Positions 45,157 to 55,845 are shown, numbered from the stretch's first letter. The stretch: 64,000 nt of DNA from Kitasatospora sp. NBC_01246 (GCF_036226505.1 NZ_CP108484.1:1116001-1180000); one strand, 5' to 3'. The notes: generated from the letters alone by a model not told the origin. Numbers and translations: made by a program.

Positions 45157-46092
45157 TCACCCGCCCCAGCGCCCGAGCTTCTCCGGGTTGCGCACCGCCC
45201 AGATCTGCGCGATCCGCTCGCCGGAGAGGCCGAACGCGGCCACCGTCACGGTGACCCCGCCCCGCCGGGCCGCCAGTCCGGGGCGGCCGTTGACCGAGCG
45301 CTCCAGCAGCTCCATGCCCGGCGCCAGGTCGCCGATCCCGACGATGTAGCGGGCGATCCGCTCGGCGCCCGTGACCGGGCGCGGCGCGGCGCCGGCCAGC
45401 CCGCCGCCGTCGGCGGTCATCGTGGCGTCGGGGTCGAGCAGGCCGACCAGCGCGGCGATGTCCTTGGCCTCCCAGGCCTGCTTGAACTCCCTGATGATGC
45501 GGGCTTCTTCTTCCCGCACGCGCGGTGCCACCGGCGGCCGGGCGGCGCGGATCCGGCGGCGGCCCGAGGAGGCCAGCTGTCGGCAGGCCGCCGGCGTCCG
45601 CCCGACGATCGCGGCCACGTCGGCGAAGGGGTACTGGAAGACGTCGTGCAGGACGAAGGCGACCCGTTCGGCCGGGGTCATCGATTCGAGCACGACGAGG
45701 AACGCCATGTCGACGGACTCGTCCAGGGTGACCAGGTCCGCCGGGTCGCCGCCGGCGCCCGGCCGGCCGTGCAGCCACTGCGTGCCGTCCGGCAGCGGCT
45801 CCGGGATCCACTCGCCCACGTAACGCTCGCGCCGTGCCCGCGCCGAGCCGAGCACGTCGAGACAGATCCGACTGGCCACCGTCGTCAGCCACGCCCCGGG
45901 GGACTCGACGGCCTCCCGCTGCTGCCGGGACATCGCGTACCAGCGGGCGCAGGCCTCCTGGACGGCGTCCTCGGCCTCGGCCAGCGAGCCGAGCAGCCGG
46001 TAGGCGATGTCGATCAGCTGCCGGCGCTCGCCCACGAGCACGCTCAGGCCCGGGTCGGGCCGGTCCGGTCCGGGCTCGGTTCGACTGGTCAT
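45157..46092 (-). CDS. ECF41-type sigma factor with SnoaL-like C-terminal domain
   Basis: 311 residues from ATG 46092. Region 2 (QLIDIAYRLLGSLAEAEDAV), region 4 (LHDVFQYPFADVAAIVGRTP), then an NTF2/SnoaL-like domain of about 110 residues (EEEARIIREFKQAWEAKD, MTADGGGLAG, WAVRNPEKL). The DGGG and NPxKL motifs are hallmarks of ECF41, where the extra domain controls the sigma core without a separate anti-sigma. The typical ECF41 partner, a carboxymuconolactone/oxidoreductase gene, is not adjacent here; the next gene is a divergent membrane protein. Confidence 0.92.
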   Translation of the reverse strand: MTSRTEPGPDRPDPGLSVLVGERRQLIDIAYRLLGSLAEAEDAVQEACARWYAMSRQQREAVESPGAWLTTVASRICLDVLGSARARRERYVGEWIPEPLPDGTQWLHGRPGAGGDPADLVTLDESVDMAFLVVLESMTPAERVAFVLHDVFQYPFADVAAIVGRTPAACRQLASSGRRRIRAARPPVAPRVREEEARIIREFKQAWEAKDIAALVGLLDPDATMTADGGGLAGAAPRPVTGAERIARYIVGIGDLAPGMELLERSVNGRPGLAARRGGVTVTVAAFGLSGERIAQIWAVRNPEKLGRWGG

Positions 46093-46280
46093 GGTCGTGA
46101 CGACTCCCTCGTTCGGGCCTGACCGCACCATGATCCACAGGTCGTCCCGGTGGGCCCGGGCCGGGGTGGCGCCTGACGTTTCCGGTGGCTGTGTCGTCGG
46201 ACCGATGAGCGGCCGGTTCACCGGCCCTCGGACACGGTCGAGAAGAAGCAGAGTCGAGCAACAGAAGGAGGGGCCCCCTC

Positions 46281-46838
46281 ATGCCCACCCGTACGACGGC
46301 ACCGCAGCACAGTCCCAGGCTCTCCGCGCTCCTGCGGGTCGCGATCGCCCTGCAGACCGCGGCCATCTTCTTCCAGGCGGTCACCGCCGGGCTGTTGCTG
46401 TCCACGTCCTACGGAGAACCGCTGCACAGCGGCGGGGCCCGCGGGATGTACGCCACGACGATGCTGTACGTCCTCGCCTCGGTCCTGAGGTGGCGGCCGG
46501 GCGGCGGTTCGCCCCGGCCCGTCCTCCACTCGACCGGATTCCTCGTCCTCGCGTCGGCGCAGGTGGTCCTGGGCGTCCAGCACGTGGCGAGCCTGCACGT
46601 CCCGCTGGGCGTCCTGATGTTCGGGCTGAGCCTGCTTCAGCTGGGCCGGGCGACGGCGGGCCACCTCCGGCCGGCGGCGCCGGTTTCGGGTCCGGCTTCG
46701 GCGTCGAGCGCCGGTGCGGCGAATTCGCCGGCTCCGACGGACGCTCCGCGGAAGCCGCGGAGCACGAGCCAGCCGGCGAGGGAGAGCTCCCAGGCGAAGA
46801 CCGGCACGGCCGCGGCCGTGCCGGGCCCGGAGAGCTGA
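46281..46838 (+). CDS. Small multi-pass membrane protein, unknown
   Basis: 185 residues from ATG 46281 with AGAAGGAGG upstream. Four hydrophobic helices up to about residue 130 (VAIALQTAAIFFQAVTAGLL, MYATTMLYVLASVL, GFLVLASAQVVLGVQHVA, LGVLMFGLSLLQLG). The last 55 residues are Ser/Ala/Pro-rich and lie opposite the 3' end of the DUF4386 gene, overlapping it by 202 bases. Divergent from the ECF41 sigma factor, so it may be a target of that factor. Confidence 0.7.
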   Translation: MPTRTTAPQHSPRLSALLRVAIALQTAAIFFQAVTAGLLLSTSYGEPLHSGGARGMYATTMLYVLASVLRWRPGGGSPRPVLHSTGFLVLASAQVVLGVQHVASLHVPLGVLMFGLSLLQLGRATAGHLRPAAPVSGPASASSAGAANSPAPTDAPRKPRSTSQPARESSQAKTGTAAAVPGPES

Positions 46839-47410
46839 GCGTAGCGGCCGAACAGCACGGCCACCGCGGAGGCGCAGATCAGCGGCCCGCCCACCAGGCC
46901 CAGCACGGTGATCACCCGCGGCACGGCCCCGGTCCGGTGCAGGAGCACGGCCAGCATCAGGGTGTTGACGCCGAGGATCAGATTGGGCCCGAGCAGGAAG
47001 GTCCAGTCGTGGACGGCGATGAGCGCCTTGGCCGCCACGGCGAAGGAGGAGGCACCGGCGTCGGAGGCCGCCGGTGCCTCCCGGCGCAGCGTCACCACCG
47101 CGAGCACGCTGACCAGCCCGAGGACGATGACGACCGCCTCCAGCAGCCGGACGCACACATAGCCGAGCGCGAGCCCTTCGTGCCGGCGCCGGAGGACCGG
47201 AAAGAGCGTCACCCCGGTGCCCGCCACCGCCAGGGCCAGGACCACCTCGCACAGCGCCCCGAGCAGGACCCTGTTGTCGGCACCCGCGCCCAGCACGTAG
47301 TCCGTGCCGTCCAGCAGCGGTCGGTACAGCGTCAGCCCGGCCACGGCGGCGACCTCGGTCACCAGGAACAGCACGCCCGCCGCGATGCCCTTGCGTCTGT
47401 CTGTGTCCAT
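46637..47410 (-). CDS. DUF4386-family membrane protein
   Basis: 257 residues from ATG 47410 with GGAG upstream. Six or seven transmembrane helices. GVLFLVTEVAAVAGLTLYRP, VLLGALCEVVLALAVAGTGV and EGLALGYVCVRLLEAVVIVL are typical DUF4386. Function unknown. It is divergent from the TetR gene, with two GTACGNCGTAC operators in the gap, so it is the likely regulated target. Its last 200 bases overlap the convergent gene that ends at 46838. Confidence 0.85.
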   Translation of the reverse strand: MDTDRRKGIAAGVLFLVTEVAAVAGLTLYRPLLDGTDYVLGAGADNRVLLGALCEVVLALAVAGTGVTLFPVLRRRHEGLALGYVCVRLLEAVVIVLGLVSVLAVVTLRREAPAASDAGASSFAVAAKALIAVHDWTFLLGPNLILGVNTLMLAVLLHRTGAVPRVITVLGLVGGPLICASAVAVLFGRYAQLSGPGTAAAVPVFAWELSLAGWLVLRGFRGASVGAGEFAAPALDAEAGPETGAAGRRWPAVARPS

Positions 47411-47435
47411 TGCGGAACTCCCCACCCAGTAGCAG

Positions 47436-47454
47436 AGGTGTACGGCGTACACCT
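47436..47454. promoter_or_regulatory. TetR operator 1 (AGGTGTACG-G-CGTACACCT)
   Basis: Perfect 19-bp palindrome in the 81-base space between DUF4386 and tetR starts. The core GTACGNCGTAC recurs at 47471-47481. Confidence 0.8.
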
Positions 47455-47470
47455 GTCGATGACGATAGGC

Positions 47471-47481
47471 GTACGCCGTAC
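47471..47481. promoter_or_regulatory. TetR operator 2 (GTACG-C-CGTAC)
   Basis: Core repeat of operator 1, 31 bases away (three helical turns), overlapping the -10 box TACACT (47479-47484) of tetR. Confidence 0.7.
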
Positions 47482-47484
47482 ACT
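47479..47484 (+). promoter_or_regulatory. -10 box TACACT, leaderless promoter of tetR
   Basis: TACACT ends seven bases before ATG 47492, with no ribosome-binding site; the box overlaps operator 2. Confidence 0.5.
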
Positions 47485-47491
47485 CGTCAAG

Positions 47492-48169
47492 ATGAAGCAG
47501 TCAGCGGACGGAACGCGGCGGGCGCCGCTCAGCCGGGAACGGGTCCTGCGAGCGGCGGTGGCGTTCGCCGACGGCGCCGGGACGGACGCGATCAGCATGC
47601 GCAAGCTCGCCCAGGAGCTGGGCGTGGTGCCGATGGCGCTCTACAAGCACGTGGCCAACAAGGACGAACTCCTCGACGGCATGGTGGACCTCGTCGTCGG
47701 CGAGATCGGCCCGCCCGGCGAGGGCGGCTGGCAGCCCACGATGCGCGCACGCGTCCTCGCCGCACGCCGGGTCCTACTGCGGCACCCCTGGGCCGCGGGC
47801 GTGATCCAGTCCCGCACCAGCCCCACCCCGGCGGTCCTCGGCTACCTCGACTCGATGGCCGGCCTGTTCCGGACCGGCGGTTTCTCGGTCGGCCTCACGC
47901 ACCACGCGATGCACGCCATGGGCAGCCGGCTGCTGGGCTTCAGCCAGGAACTGTTCGACGACACCGCCGCCACCCCCGACCCGGCGGTGCTGCGGCAACT
48001 GGCACGCGCCTACCCCCACATCGCGGAAATCGCCGGCGCCGCCGGACACGACGAGGCGTCGACGGTCGGCGGCTGCGACGACCAGGCCGAGTTCGAGTTC
48101 GCGCTGGACCTGCTGCTGGACGGGCTCGAACGGCTACGGGCCGCAGAGCAGGTGGCTCAGGAGCGGTGA
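47492..48169 (+). CDS. TetR-family repressor (TetR_C-like)
   Basis: 225 residues from ATG 47492; the long upstream frame is spurious. HTH: SRERVLRAAVAFADGAGTDA, ISMRKLAQELGVVPMALYKH, the classical TetR-class region. The C-terminal part (ARRVLLRHPWAAGVIQSRTS, FELALDLLLDGLERL-like end) fits the TetR_C group that binds drug-like ligands. It is divergent from DUF4386 with two matching operators between, one on its own promoter. The stop is four bases from the convergent neighbour. Confidence 0.92.
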   Translation: MKQSADGTRRAPLSRERVLRAAVAFADGAGTDAISMRKLAQELGVVPMALYKHVANKDELLDGMVDLVVGEIGPPGEGGWQPTMRARVLAARRVLLRHPWAAGVIQSRTSPTPAVLGYLDSMAGLFRTGGFSVGLTHHAMHAMGSRLLGFSQELFDDTAATPDPAVLRQLARAYPHIAEIAGAAGHDEASTVGGCDDQAEFEFALDLLLDGLERLRAAEQVAQER

Positions 48170-48173
48170 CGGC

Positions 48174-49187
48174 TCAGGGACAGTGGTAGGGGAACGAGAC
48201 GGAGACGCTCCGGGGGCCCGGGGAGAGCAGCTCCAGGGTGGCGGTGGACGGGAGCGAGCCCTGGCCCTCGAAGCTCCAGCGCAGCACCAGCTCGGTGCGG
48301 TGCGTGCCGGAGCCGACCTCCTGCGCCAGCTCGCCCGAAGTGGTGCCGTCGCTGCGCAGCCAGCGGTAGCGGAGGGTGCCCGCGGCGCCGTTGGTCTCCA
48401 CCGCGGCCGTGATCACCGCGGTGCCGCCGCAGCCGGGGCCCGCGGGGTCGGTGCTCGCACCGACCCCGGTGACCGCCAGGGCCGGCATGGTGAAGCGCCA
48501 GAACAGGAAGGCCAGGAGGGCCAGCAGCAGCACCGGGACCAGCACGCGCCACACCCGGCGCCGGCGGGGCGGCCGCTCCGCCTCCGGGAGGGCGGCACCG
48601 TGCCAGACGGCGGCGGCCTGCGGCGGGACACCGGGGCCGAACCGCCGCAACTCCCCCGGGGCGAGCGGCTGTTCCGCCGGTACTCCGGACACCGGGGCAC
48701 CGTGCGAAGGGGTGCCGTACGACGGGGTCCCGGTCTCGCCGGGCTCCGGTGCGCCGGGGAGCGTGGCGGTCTCCCCCCGCGTGGGTGTGCCGACCAGCGT
48801 GGCGGTCTCCCCCGGCGCCGGTGCGCCACCCCAGACCCGGGGGTCCAGGAAGGTCGCGCTCGCGGCCCCGGTCTCGTCGAGCCGGACGGTGGCCTCGGGG
48901 TCGGGCCCGGCCGCGACCGTACGGTCGGCTGCGGTCCCGTCGAGCCGCACCGGCTGCTCCGCGTCGGGCCGCGTCCGGCCGGTGGCCTCGGCATCGGCCT
49001 TCGGCCCGAGCGTGACCGTCCGGTCCGCCCCGGGCTCGTCGAGCCGGACGGTGGCCTCGGGGTCGGGCCCGAGGCGGACCGTCCGGTCGGCGCTCCGCGC
49101 GCCCGCGGCGAGCGGAACGGTCCGGTCCGCGGCCGCGCCCGGTGCCGGGGCGGAGTCCGGGGTGGAGTCGGGGCGGGGCGTGGACAT
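48174..49187 (-). CDS. Membrane protein with Thr-rich cytoplasmic repeats and kinase-like ectodomain
   Basis: 337 residues from ATG 49187 with TGGAG upstream. Residues 20-145 hold repeats with Thr in TV(R/T/P)L contexts (DRTVRLGPDPEATVRLDE, DRTVTLGP, EATVRLDETG, GETATL). One helix at 213-231, then an ectodomain 235-337 with Cys253 and Cys336. That ectodomain matches the one at the end of the upstream kinase (C..G, TATV/TAAV, GTL.y.W, S.G, final Y.C). The kinase gene ends 95 bases upstream on the same strand. It is a plausible phospho-substrate and partner; this is inference. Confidence 0.72.
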   Translation of the reverse strand: MSTPRPDSTPDSAPAPGAAADRTVPLAAGARSADRTVRLGPDPEATVRLDEPGADRTVTLGPKADAEATGRTRPDAEQPVRLDGTAADRTVAAGPDPEATVRLDETGAASATFLDPRVWGGAPAPGETATLVGTPTRGETATLPGAPEPGETGTPSYGTPSHGAPVSGVPAEQPLAPGELRRFGPGVPPQAAAVWHGAALPEAERPPRRRRVWRVLVPVLLLALLAFLFWRFTMPALAVTGVGASTDPAGPGCGGTAVITAAVETNGAAGTLRYRWLRSDGTTSGELAQEVGSGTHRTELVLRWSFEGQGSLPSTATLELLSPGPRSVSVSFPYHCP

Positions 49188-49282
49188 GGCTGCTCCAGGG
49201 GAACGCGACGGGAAGGGCGGTGCGGGGCCGGCGGCAGGGGTTCGGCCGCAGGGGCTCGGCGGTAGCGGTCAGCGGCGGCGGA

Positions 49283-51241
49283 TCAGCGCGGCGGGTCGCA
49301 CAGGTAGGCGGCCACCTCGGCCGAGGTCTTGCCCGGCTTCGCCGCCGCCGGGGTGGTGGAGACCCGGACGCCCCAGGTCGGGAAGGTGTCCGCCGAACCG
49401 AAGTCGTGCGGCCGGGTGACGGTGGCTCGGCCGTCGCGGAGCACTACGGTCTCCGTCGCGACGGTGATCGACCGGCCGCCCGAGCTGTGGTACCAGTTCA
49501 GCGTCAGGGTGCCGGTTCCCGCGCCCTGGGCGACCACCGTGACCGTGGCGGTCAGGCTCCACCGGCCGCTGCAGGTCAGCGAGTCCAGGTTCACCGTGGT
49601 CACCGCGAGGGTCGCCGGGGCGACGGTGGCCGTCGGGCTCGGGGTGGGCGGCGCCGACGGCGGGGCGGTGGTGGCGGGCGGGGCCGACGGCGGCGCGGCC
49701 GTGGGAGTCGCGCCGCCGGGCGGTAGCGACGGCGCACCGGGGGTGGGCGCGCCCGTCGCGGGCGGGGTCGCCTTGCCGGTCGGCGGCCTGCCGGTCGGCG
49801 TGGCCGCGGGCGAGGTGCTCGGAACGCCCGAGGTCGCCGACGGCGAGGGCGACGCGGCCGGTGTGGCCGCCGGATCGGACGGACCGGCGTCCGGGGTGCC
49901 GGTGGCACCGCCCGCGTCGGACGACGGACCGGCCGCCGGGCCGGTCGCGCCGAGCGTGGTGGTGGCCTCCGGGGAGGCGCCGCCGACCACCGTACGGGCA
50001 CCGCCGTCGGCCGCCCCGGCGATCGCCATACCGGCCAGCGTGGCCAGGGTCAGCGCGCCGGCCGCGACCCCGACGAGCGCCTTGCCGCGGCTGCCGAGCC
50101 GGGCCCCGCGCCGGGCCGGGGAGAGCCGGGCCGGGGTCTGCCGCACCAGGGTGGCCGAGCCGCTGCCGCCGGGCAGGGCGGTGTGGGCCAGCGAGGTGCC
50201 GCCCGCCGCGCCGCCGGTGCCGGGCAGCAGCAGCCCGAGCAGCGCCACCAGCGCCGTGAGGTCCAGCCGTCCCTTCTCCTCCCACTGCGGCCCGTACCCG
50301 GCCGCCGCGACGGCCTCCAGCTCCTCGACCAGCTCGGCCGCGCTCCCCGGGCGGGCCCGCGGGTCCTTGGCCAGGCCCGCCAGGATCAGCGGCCGGACCG
50401 GGTCGGGCGCCAGCTCGGCCGGGATCGGGGCCTCGGTGTGCTGGACGGCGAGTTCGGCGAACGTCACCCCGTCGTACGGGCGGCTGCCGGTGAGGCACTC
50501 GAAGAAGGTCACGGTGGCGGCGTAGACGTCACCGGCCGGGGAGGCGGGCCGCCCCGCCCACTGCTCGGGCGGCATGTAGGCGGGGGTGCCGGAGACGTCG
50601 CGGTCGTCGCCGCTCGGCACGGCGATGCCGAAGTCGACCAGCTTGGAGGTACCTGCGACGTCGACCAGGACGTTGCCCGGCTTGTAGTCGCGGTGCACCA
50701 CACCGGCCTCGTGGGCGGCCGCCAGGCCCAGCAGCGAACCCTTCAGCACGACCAGGGCCGCCTGCGGGGTGGTGGCGCCCTCCGCGCGGAGCAGGTCGCG
50801 CAGCGCGATCCCGTCCACCAGCTCCATCACGATGGCGGCGCCCCGCTCGCCCTCCACGTACTCGTAGAGGCGGGTGACGTGCGGGGAGTCGACGGCCGCG
50901 AGGACCAGCGCCTCCTCCCGCAGGGCGGGGGTGCCGAGGGAGTCGTGCAGGTACTTGATCGCGACGGGGGTTCCGGTCACCCGGTGGTGGGCGAGCACGA
51001 CCCGGCCGCTCGCGCCGGCGCCGAGCTCCCGGTCGTGCAGGTAGTCGGGGAGCTCCCAGGGGCGCGCGTCCTCGATCCCCGGCACCTGGTCCCGCGGACC
51101 CTCCGGGGCCCGGCCCCGGGAACCCGCCGGAGACCCGCCCCGCGGATCCCCCGGGGTCGGCTCCTGCGCACCCGCCGCCCCACCGGTGGGAGCGTCGCCG
51201 CTCCCGGTCGGTCTGCCGCCCTGTTGCTTCCCGCTGTCCAT
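49283..51241 (-). CDS. Transmembrane Ser/Thr protein kinase (PknB type) with Ig-like ectodomain
   Basis: 652 residues from ATG 51241. Kinase domain about 67-320: GAGASGRVV loop, Lys96 (VAIKYL), HRDYKPGN with catalytic Asp185, DFG (Asp203), and activation segment VSGTPAYMPPEQW. A juxtamembrane region is followed by a helix at about 387-410, a long Pro/Thr/Ala stalk, and a 108-residue beta-rich ectodomain with Cys557 and Cys648. No PASTA repeats. The next gene on the strand carries the same ectodomain. Signals outside probably control phosphorylation of cytoplasmic targets. Confidence 0.93.
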   Translation of the reverse strand: MDSGKQQGGRPTGSGDAPTGGAAGAQEPTPGDPRGGSPAGSRGRAPEGPRDQVPGIEDARPWELPDYLHDRELGAGASGRVVLAHHRVTGTPVAIKYLHDSLGTPALREEALVLAAVDSPHVTRLYEYVEGERGAAIVMELVDGIALRDLLRAEGATTPQAALVVLKGSLLGLAAAHEAGVVHRDYKPGNVLVDVAGTSKLVDFGIAVPSGDDRDVSGTPAYMPPEQWAGRPASPAGDVYAATVTFFECLTGSRPYDGVTFAELAVQHTEAPIPAELAPDPVRPLILAGLAKDPRARPGSAAELVEELEAVAAAGYGPQWEEKGRLDLTALVALLGLLLPGTGGAAGGTSLAHTALPGGSGSATLVRQTPARLSPARRGARLGSRGKALVGVAAGALTLATLAGMAIAGAADGGARTVVGGASPEATTTLGATGPAAGPSSDAGGATGTPDAGPSDPAATPAASPSPSATSGVPSTSPAATPTGRPPTGKATPPATGAPTPGAPSLPPGGATPTAAPPSAPPATTAPPSAPPTPSPTATVAPATLAVTTVNLDSLTCSGRWSLTATVTVVAQGAGTGTLTLNWYHSSGGRSITVATETVVLRDGRATVTRPHDFGSADTFPTWGVRVSTTPAAAKPGKTSAEVAAYLCDPPR

Positions 51242-51415
51242 CGTGCGCTCTCTCCCCGTGACTGCCCGGCCGCTCCTGCGGCGTCGCACCCTACGACACC
51301 GCGGCTACCGCCTGGGACGCGGCCCGAGAACAGCGGGTTCCGGCGCCCCGGAGCCGCCGGGTCACGATTCGGGTGCTTCGCACACCGTGCCAACCACCGA
51401 GCCCGTCCGGCCCGG

Positions 51416-52348
51416 TCACGGCTCCAGCAGCAGCCGGGTGCCCGGCGGCAGCTCGCCCGCCCGGGCCGCGTCGCGCAGGTGCCGCAGCAGGGTCTCGCGC
51501 AGCGCGGCCGCCGCCCGGGTCAGCGGCACCTCGTGCCCGTGCGCGACGGCGATCGTCCGCCCCAGGCCCGGCCCGGCGAACGGGGTGACCGCCAGGCCCG
51601 AACGGGCCGCCACCATGCCCGGCACCACGGCCGGCCCGAGCCCGGCCCGGACGAAGCCCAGCACCGCGTCCATCTCCCCGCCCTCCACCGCGAACTCCGG
51701 CTCGAAGCCGGCCTCCCGGCAGGCCGCCAGGGTCGCCTCCCGCACGTCGTAGCCCTCCCGGAACATCACCAGCGGCCGGCCGCGCAGCTCGGCCACCCGC
51801 ACCCGCCGGCGCCGGGCGGCGGTGGCGGCCCGGGCCACCAGCACCAGCTCCTCGTGCAGCAGCTCGGTGACGGCGAGGGCCGGCGCCGCCTCCCCGCTCG
51901 GCGGGGTGATGATCAGCGCGACGTCCAGCTCCCCCGCCGCCAGCGTCCGGACCAGGTCGCGCGAACCGCCCTCGCGGACCACCAGCGCCACTCCCGGGTA
52001 GCGGTCCCGGAAGACCCGCAGGACGTCCGGGACCAGGCTGGTGCACAGGCTCGGCGGCGCCCCCAGCCGGACCCGGCCGCGGCGCAGCTGCACCGTCTCC
52101 TGGACGGCCAGCCGGGCGCTCTCGGTGTCCGCGAGGATGCGCCGGGCCAGCGGCAGCAGGGCGTCCCCGGCGTCGGTGAGGGCGATGTTGCCGCGGGTGC
52201 GGTGGAACAGTTCGGCGCCCAACTCCCGCTCCAGGGCGCGGATCTGCTGGGAGAGGGACGGCTGTGCCACATGCGCCGCCTCGGCCGCCCGGGTGAAGTG
52301 GCGGGTCTCGGCGACGGCGAGGAAGTAGCGGAGTTGCTGCAGCTGCAC
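51416..52348 (-). CDS. LysR-family transcriptional regulator, divergent from sdhCAB
   Basis: 310 residues from GTG 52348. Winged HTH (LRYFLAVAETRHFTRAAEAA, VAQPSLSQQIRALERELGAE) and a two-lobed effector domain (RVRLGAPPSLCTSLVPDV, LDVALIITPPSG, REGYDVREATLAACREAG). TATCCT lies six bases before the GTG, so the message is probably leaderless; the upstream extension to 52414 is unlikely. The operator-like ATAGCC-N3-GGCTAT sits between it and sdhC, so it likely regulates succinate dehydrogenase and itself. Confidence 0.9.
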   Translation of the reverse strand: MQLQQLRYFLAVAETRHFTRAAEAAHVAQPSLSQQIRALERELGAELFHRTRGNIALTDAGDALLPLARRILADTESARLAVQETVQLRRGRVRLGAPPSLCTSLVPDVLRVFRDRYPGVALVVREGGSRDLVRTLAAGELDVALIITPPSGEAAPALAVTELLHEELVLVARAATAARRRRVRVAELRGRPLVMFREGYDVREATLAACREAGFEPEFAVEGGEMDAVLGFVRAGLGPAVVPGMVAARSGLAVTPFAGPGLGRTIAVAHGHEVPLTRAAAALRETLLRHLRDAARAGELPPGTRLLLEP

Positions 52349-52354
52349 CCGGCC

Positions 52355-52360
52355 AGGATA
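52355..52360 (-). promoter_or_regulatory. -10 box TATCCT, leaderless promoter of lysR
   Basis: TATCCT on the minus strand ends six bases before GTG 52348; no Shine-Dalgarno. Confidence 0.45.
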
Positions 52361-52381
52361 GGCCGCTCCCCAGCGCGGACC

Positions 52382-52396
52382 ATAGCCTGCGGCTAT
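52382..52396. promoter_or_regulatory. LysR-type operator ATAGCC-TGC-GGCTAT
   Basis: Perfect 6-bp arms with a three-base centre, a T-N11-A-like LysR box, between lysR (start 52348) and sdhC (start 52456). Confidence 0.72.
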
Positions 52397-52442
52397 CACG
52401 GTGAGCCGCGGCATGTCTTGGACGTACCGTCGGACCCGTCCC

Positions 52443-52448
52443 TACCGT
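52443..52448 (+). promoter_or_regulatory. -10 box TACCGT, leaderless promoter of sdhC
   Basis: TACCGT ends seven bases before ATG 52456. TTGGAC at 52418-52423, 19 bases upstream of it, is a possible -35. Confidence 0.5.
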
Positions 52449-52455
52449 GGTCGCC

Positions 52456-53156
52456 ATGACAACCGCGACTCGGACGGCCCGGCATCCGTCCACCCTGGTG
52501 ACCCTGTGGCGGTCGACCGTCGGCAAGAAGGCGGTCATGGCCGTCAGCGGACTGGTCATGCTGCTGTACCTGGTCGCGCACATGCTGGGCAACCTGAAGG
52601 TCTTCTTCGGCCCGGACGACCTGAACGGCTACGCGCACTGGCTGCGCACCCTCGGCCAACCCGTCCTGCACTACGAGTGGTTCCTGTGGATCGCCCGGTT
52701 CGGCCTGCTGGCGGCCGTCGGGCTGCACGGCGTGGCCGCGTACCAGCTGAGCCGGCGCGACCTCAGGGCGCGCCCCAGCAAGTACGTGCACCAGCGACGG
52801 CGGGCCGGTTACGCGACCCGGACGATGCGCTGGGGCGGGGTGATCCTGGCCCTGTTCATCGTCTGGCACATCCTGGACCTGACCACGCTCACCGTGAACC
52901 CGGCCGCCGAGCACGGGCACCCGTACCGGAACATCGTGGCCTCCTTCTCGAACTGGTACAGCTGCGTGATCTACATCGTCGCGATGCTGGCCGTCGGCAT
53001 GCACATCCGGCACGGCTTCTGGAGCGCCGCGCAGACCCTCGGCGCCAACAACGCCCGCCGTGACCGCGCGTTGAAGCTGACCGCCAACGGCCTGGCGCTG
53101 GTGCTGACCGTCGGCTTCCTGTCCGTCCCCGTGGCCGTGATGACCGGAGTGGTGAG

Positions 53157-53160
<4 letters not shown>
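52456..53160 (+). CDS. sdhC: Succinate dehydrogenase cytochrome b subunit
   Basis: 234 residues. Five predicted membrane helices, starting [20 protein letters not shown]. Conserved His residues in [31 protein letters not shown] and [12 protein letters not shown] can ligate two b hemes. This is the larger single-anchor type (SdhC with no separate SdhD) of succinate:menaquinone reductases. First gene of the operon; its stop overlaps the TTG start of sdhA. Confidence 0.93.
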
Positions 53161-55099
<1,939 letters not shown>

Positions 55100-55103
<4 letters not shown>

Positions 55104-55837
55104 ACCTCACCCTTCGGATCTGGCGCCAGGCGGGCCCGGACACCCCCGGCTCGATGACCACCTACCAGGTCACCGGGATCAGCCCGGACATGTCCTTCCT
55201 GGAGATGCTCGACACCCTCAACGAGGAACTGATCACCCGCGGCGACACGCCGGTGGCCTTCGACCACGACTGCCGCGAGGGCATCTGCGGCGCCTGCGGC
55301 ATGGTCATCAACGGCCAGGCCCACGGCCCCGAGCGGACCACCACCTGCCAGCTGCACATGCGGCACTTCGCCGACGGCGACACGATCGACGTCGAGCCCT
55401 GGCGGGCCGCCGCCTTCCCGGTCGTCAAGGACCTGGTGGTGGACCGCTCCGCGTTCGACCGGATCATCGGCTCCGGCGGCTACATCACCGCCCCCACCGG
55501 CAGCGCGCCCGACGCCCACGCCACCCCGGTGCCCAAGGAGGCCGCCGACACCGCCTTCGAGCACGCGGAGTGCATCGGCTGCGGCGCCTGCGTCGCCGCC
55601 TGCCCCAACGGCTCGGCGATGCTCTTCACCTCCGCCAAGGTCGTCCACCTCAACGTGCTGCCCCAGGGCGCGCCCGAACGCCGCTCCCGGGTGCGCGACA
55701 TGGTCGCCACGATGGACGCCGAGGGCTTCGGCGGCTGCACCAACACCGGCGAGTGCGCCACCGCCTGCCCCAAGGGCATCCCGCTGCCCAGCATCGCCGC
55801 GATGAACCGCGAGTTCCTGCGCAGCGCGGCGGGCTGA
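55100..55837 (+). CDS. sdhB: Succinate dehydrogenase iron-sulfur subunit
   Basis: 245 residues from GTG 55100, overlapping the sdhA stop by four bases (GTGA). Plant-type [2Fe-2S] site [10 protein letters not shown] plus TTTCQLHM; [4Fe-4S] and [3Fe-4S] sites [12 protein letters not shown] and [18 protein letters not shown]. Passes electrons from the flavin to the membrane anchor. Ends 12 bases before a hairpin terminator, closing the sdhCAB operon. Confidence 0.95.
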
Positions 55838-55845
55838 GCACCCCG

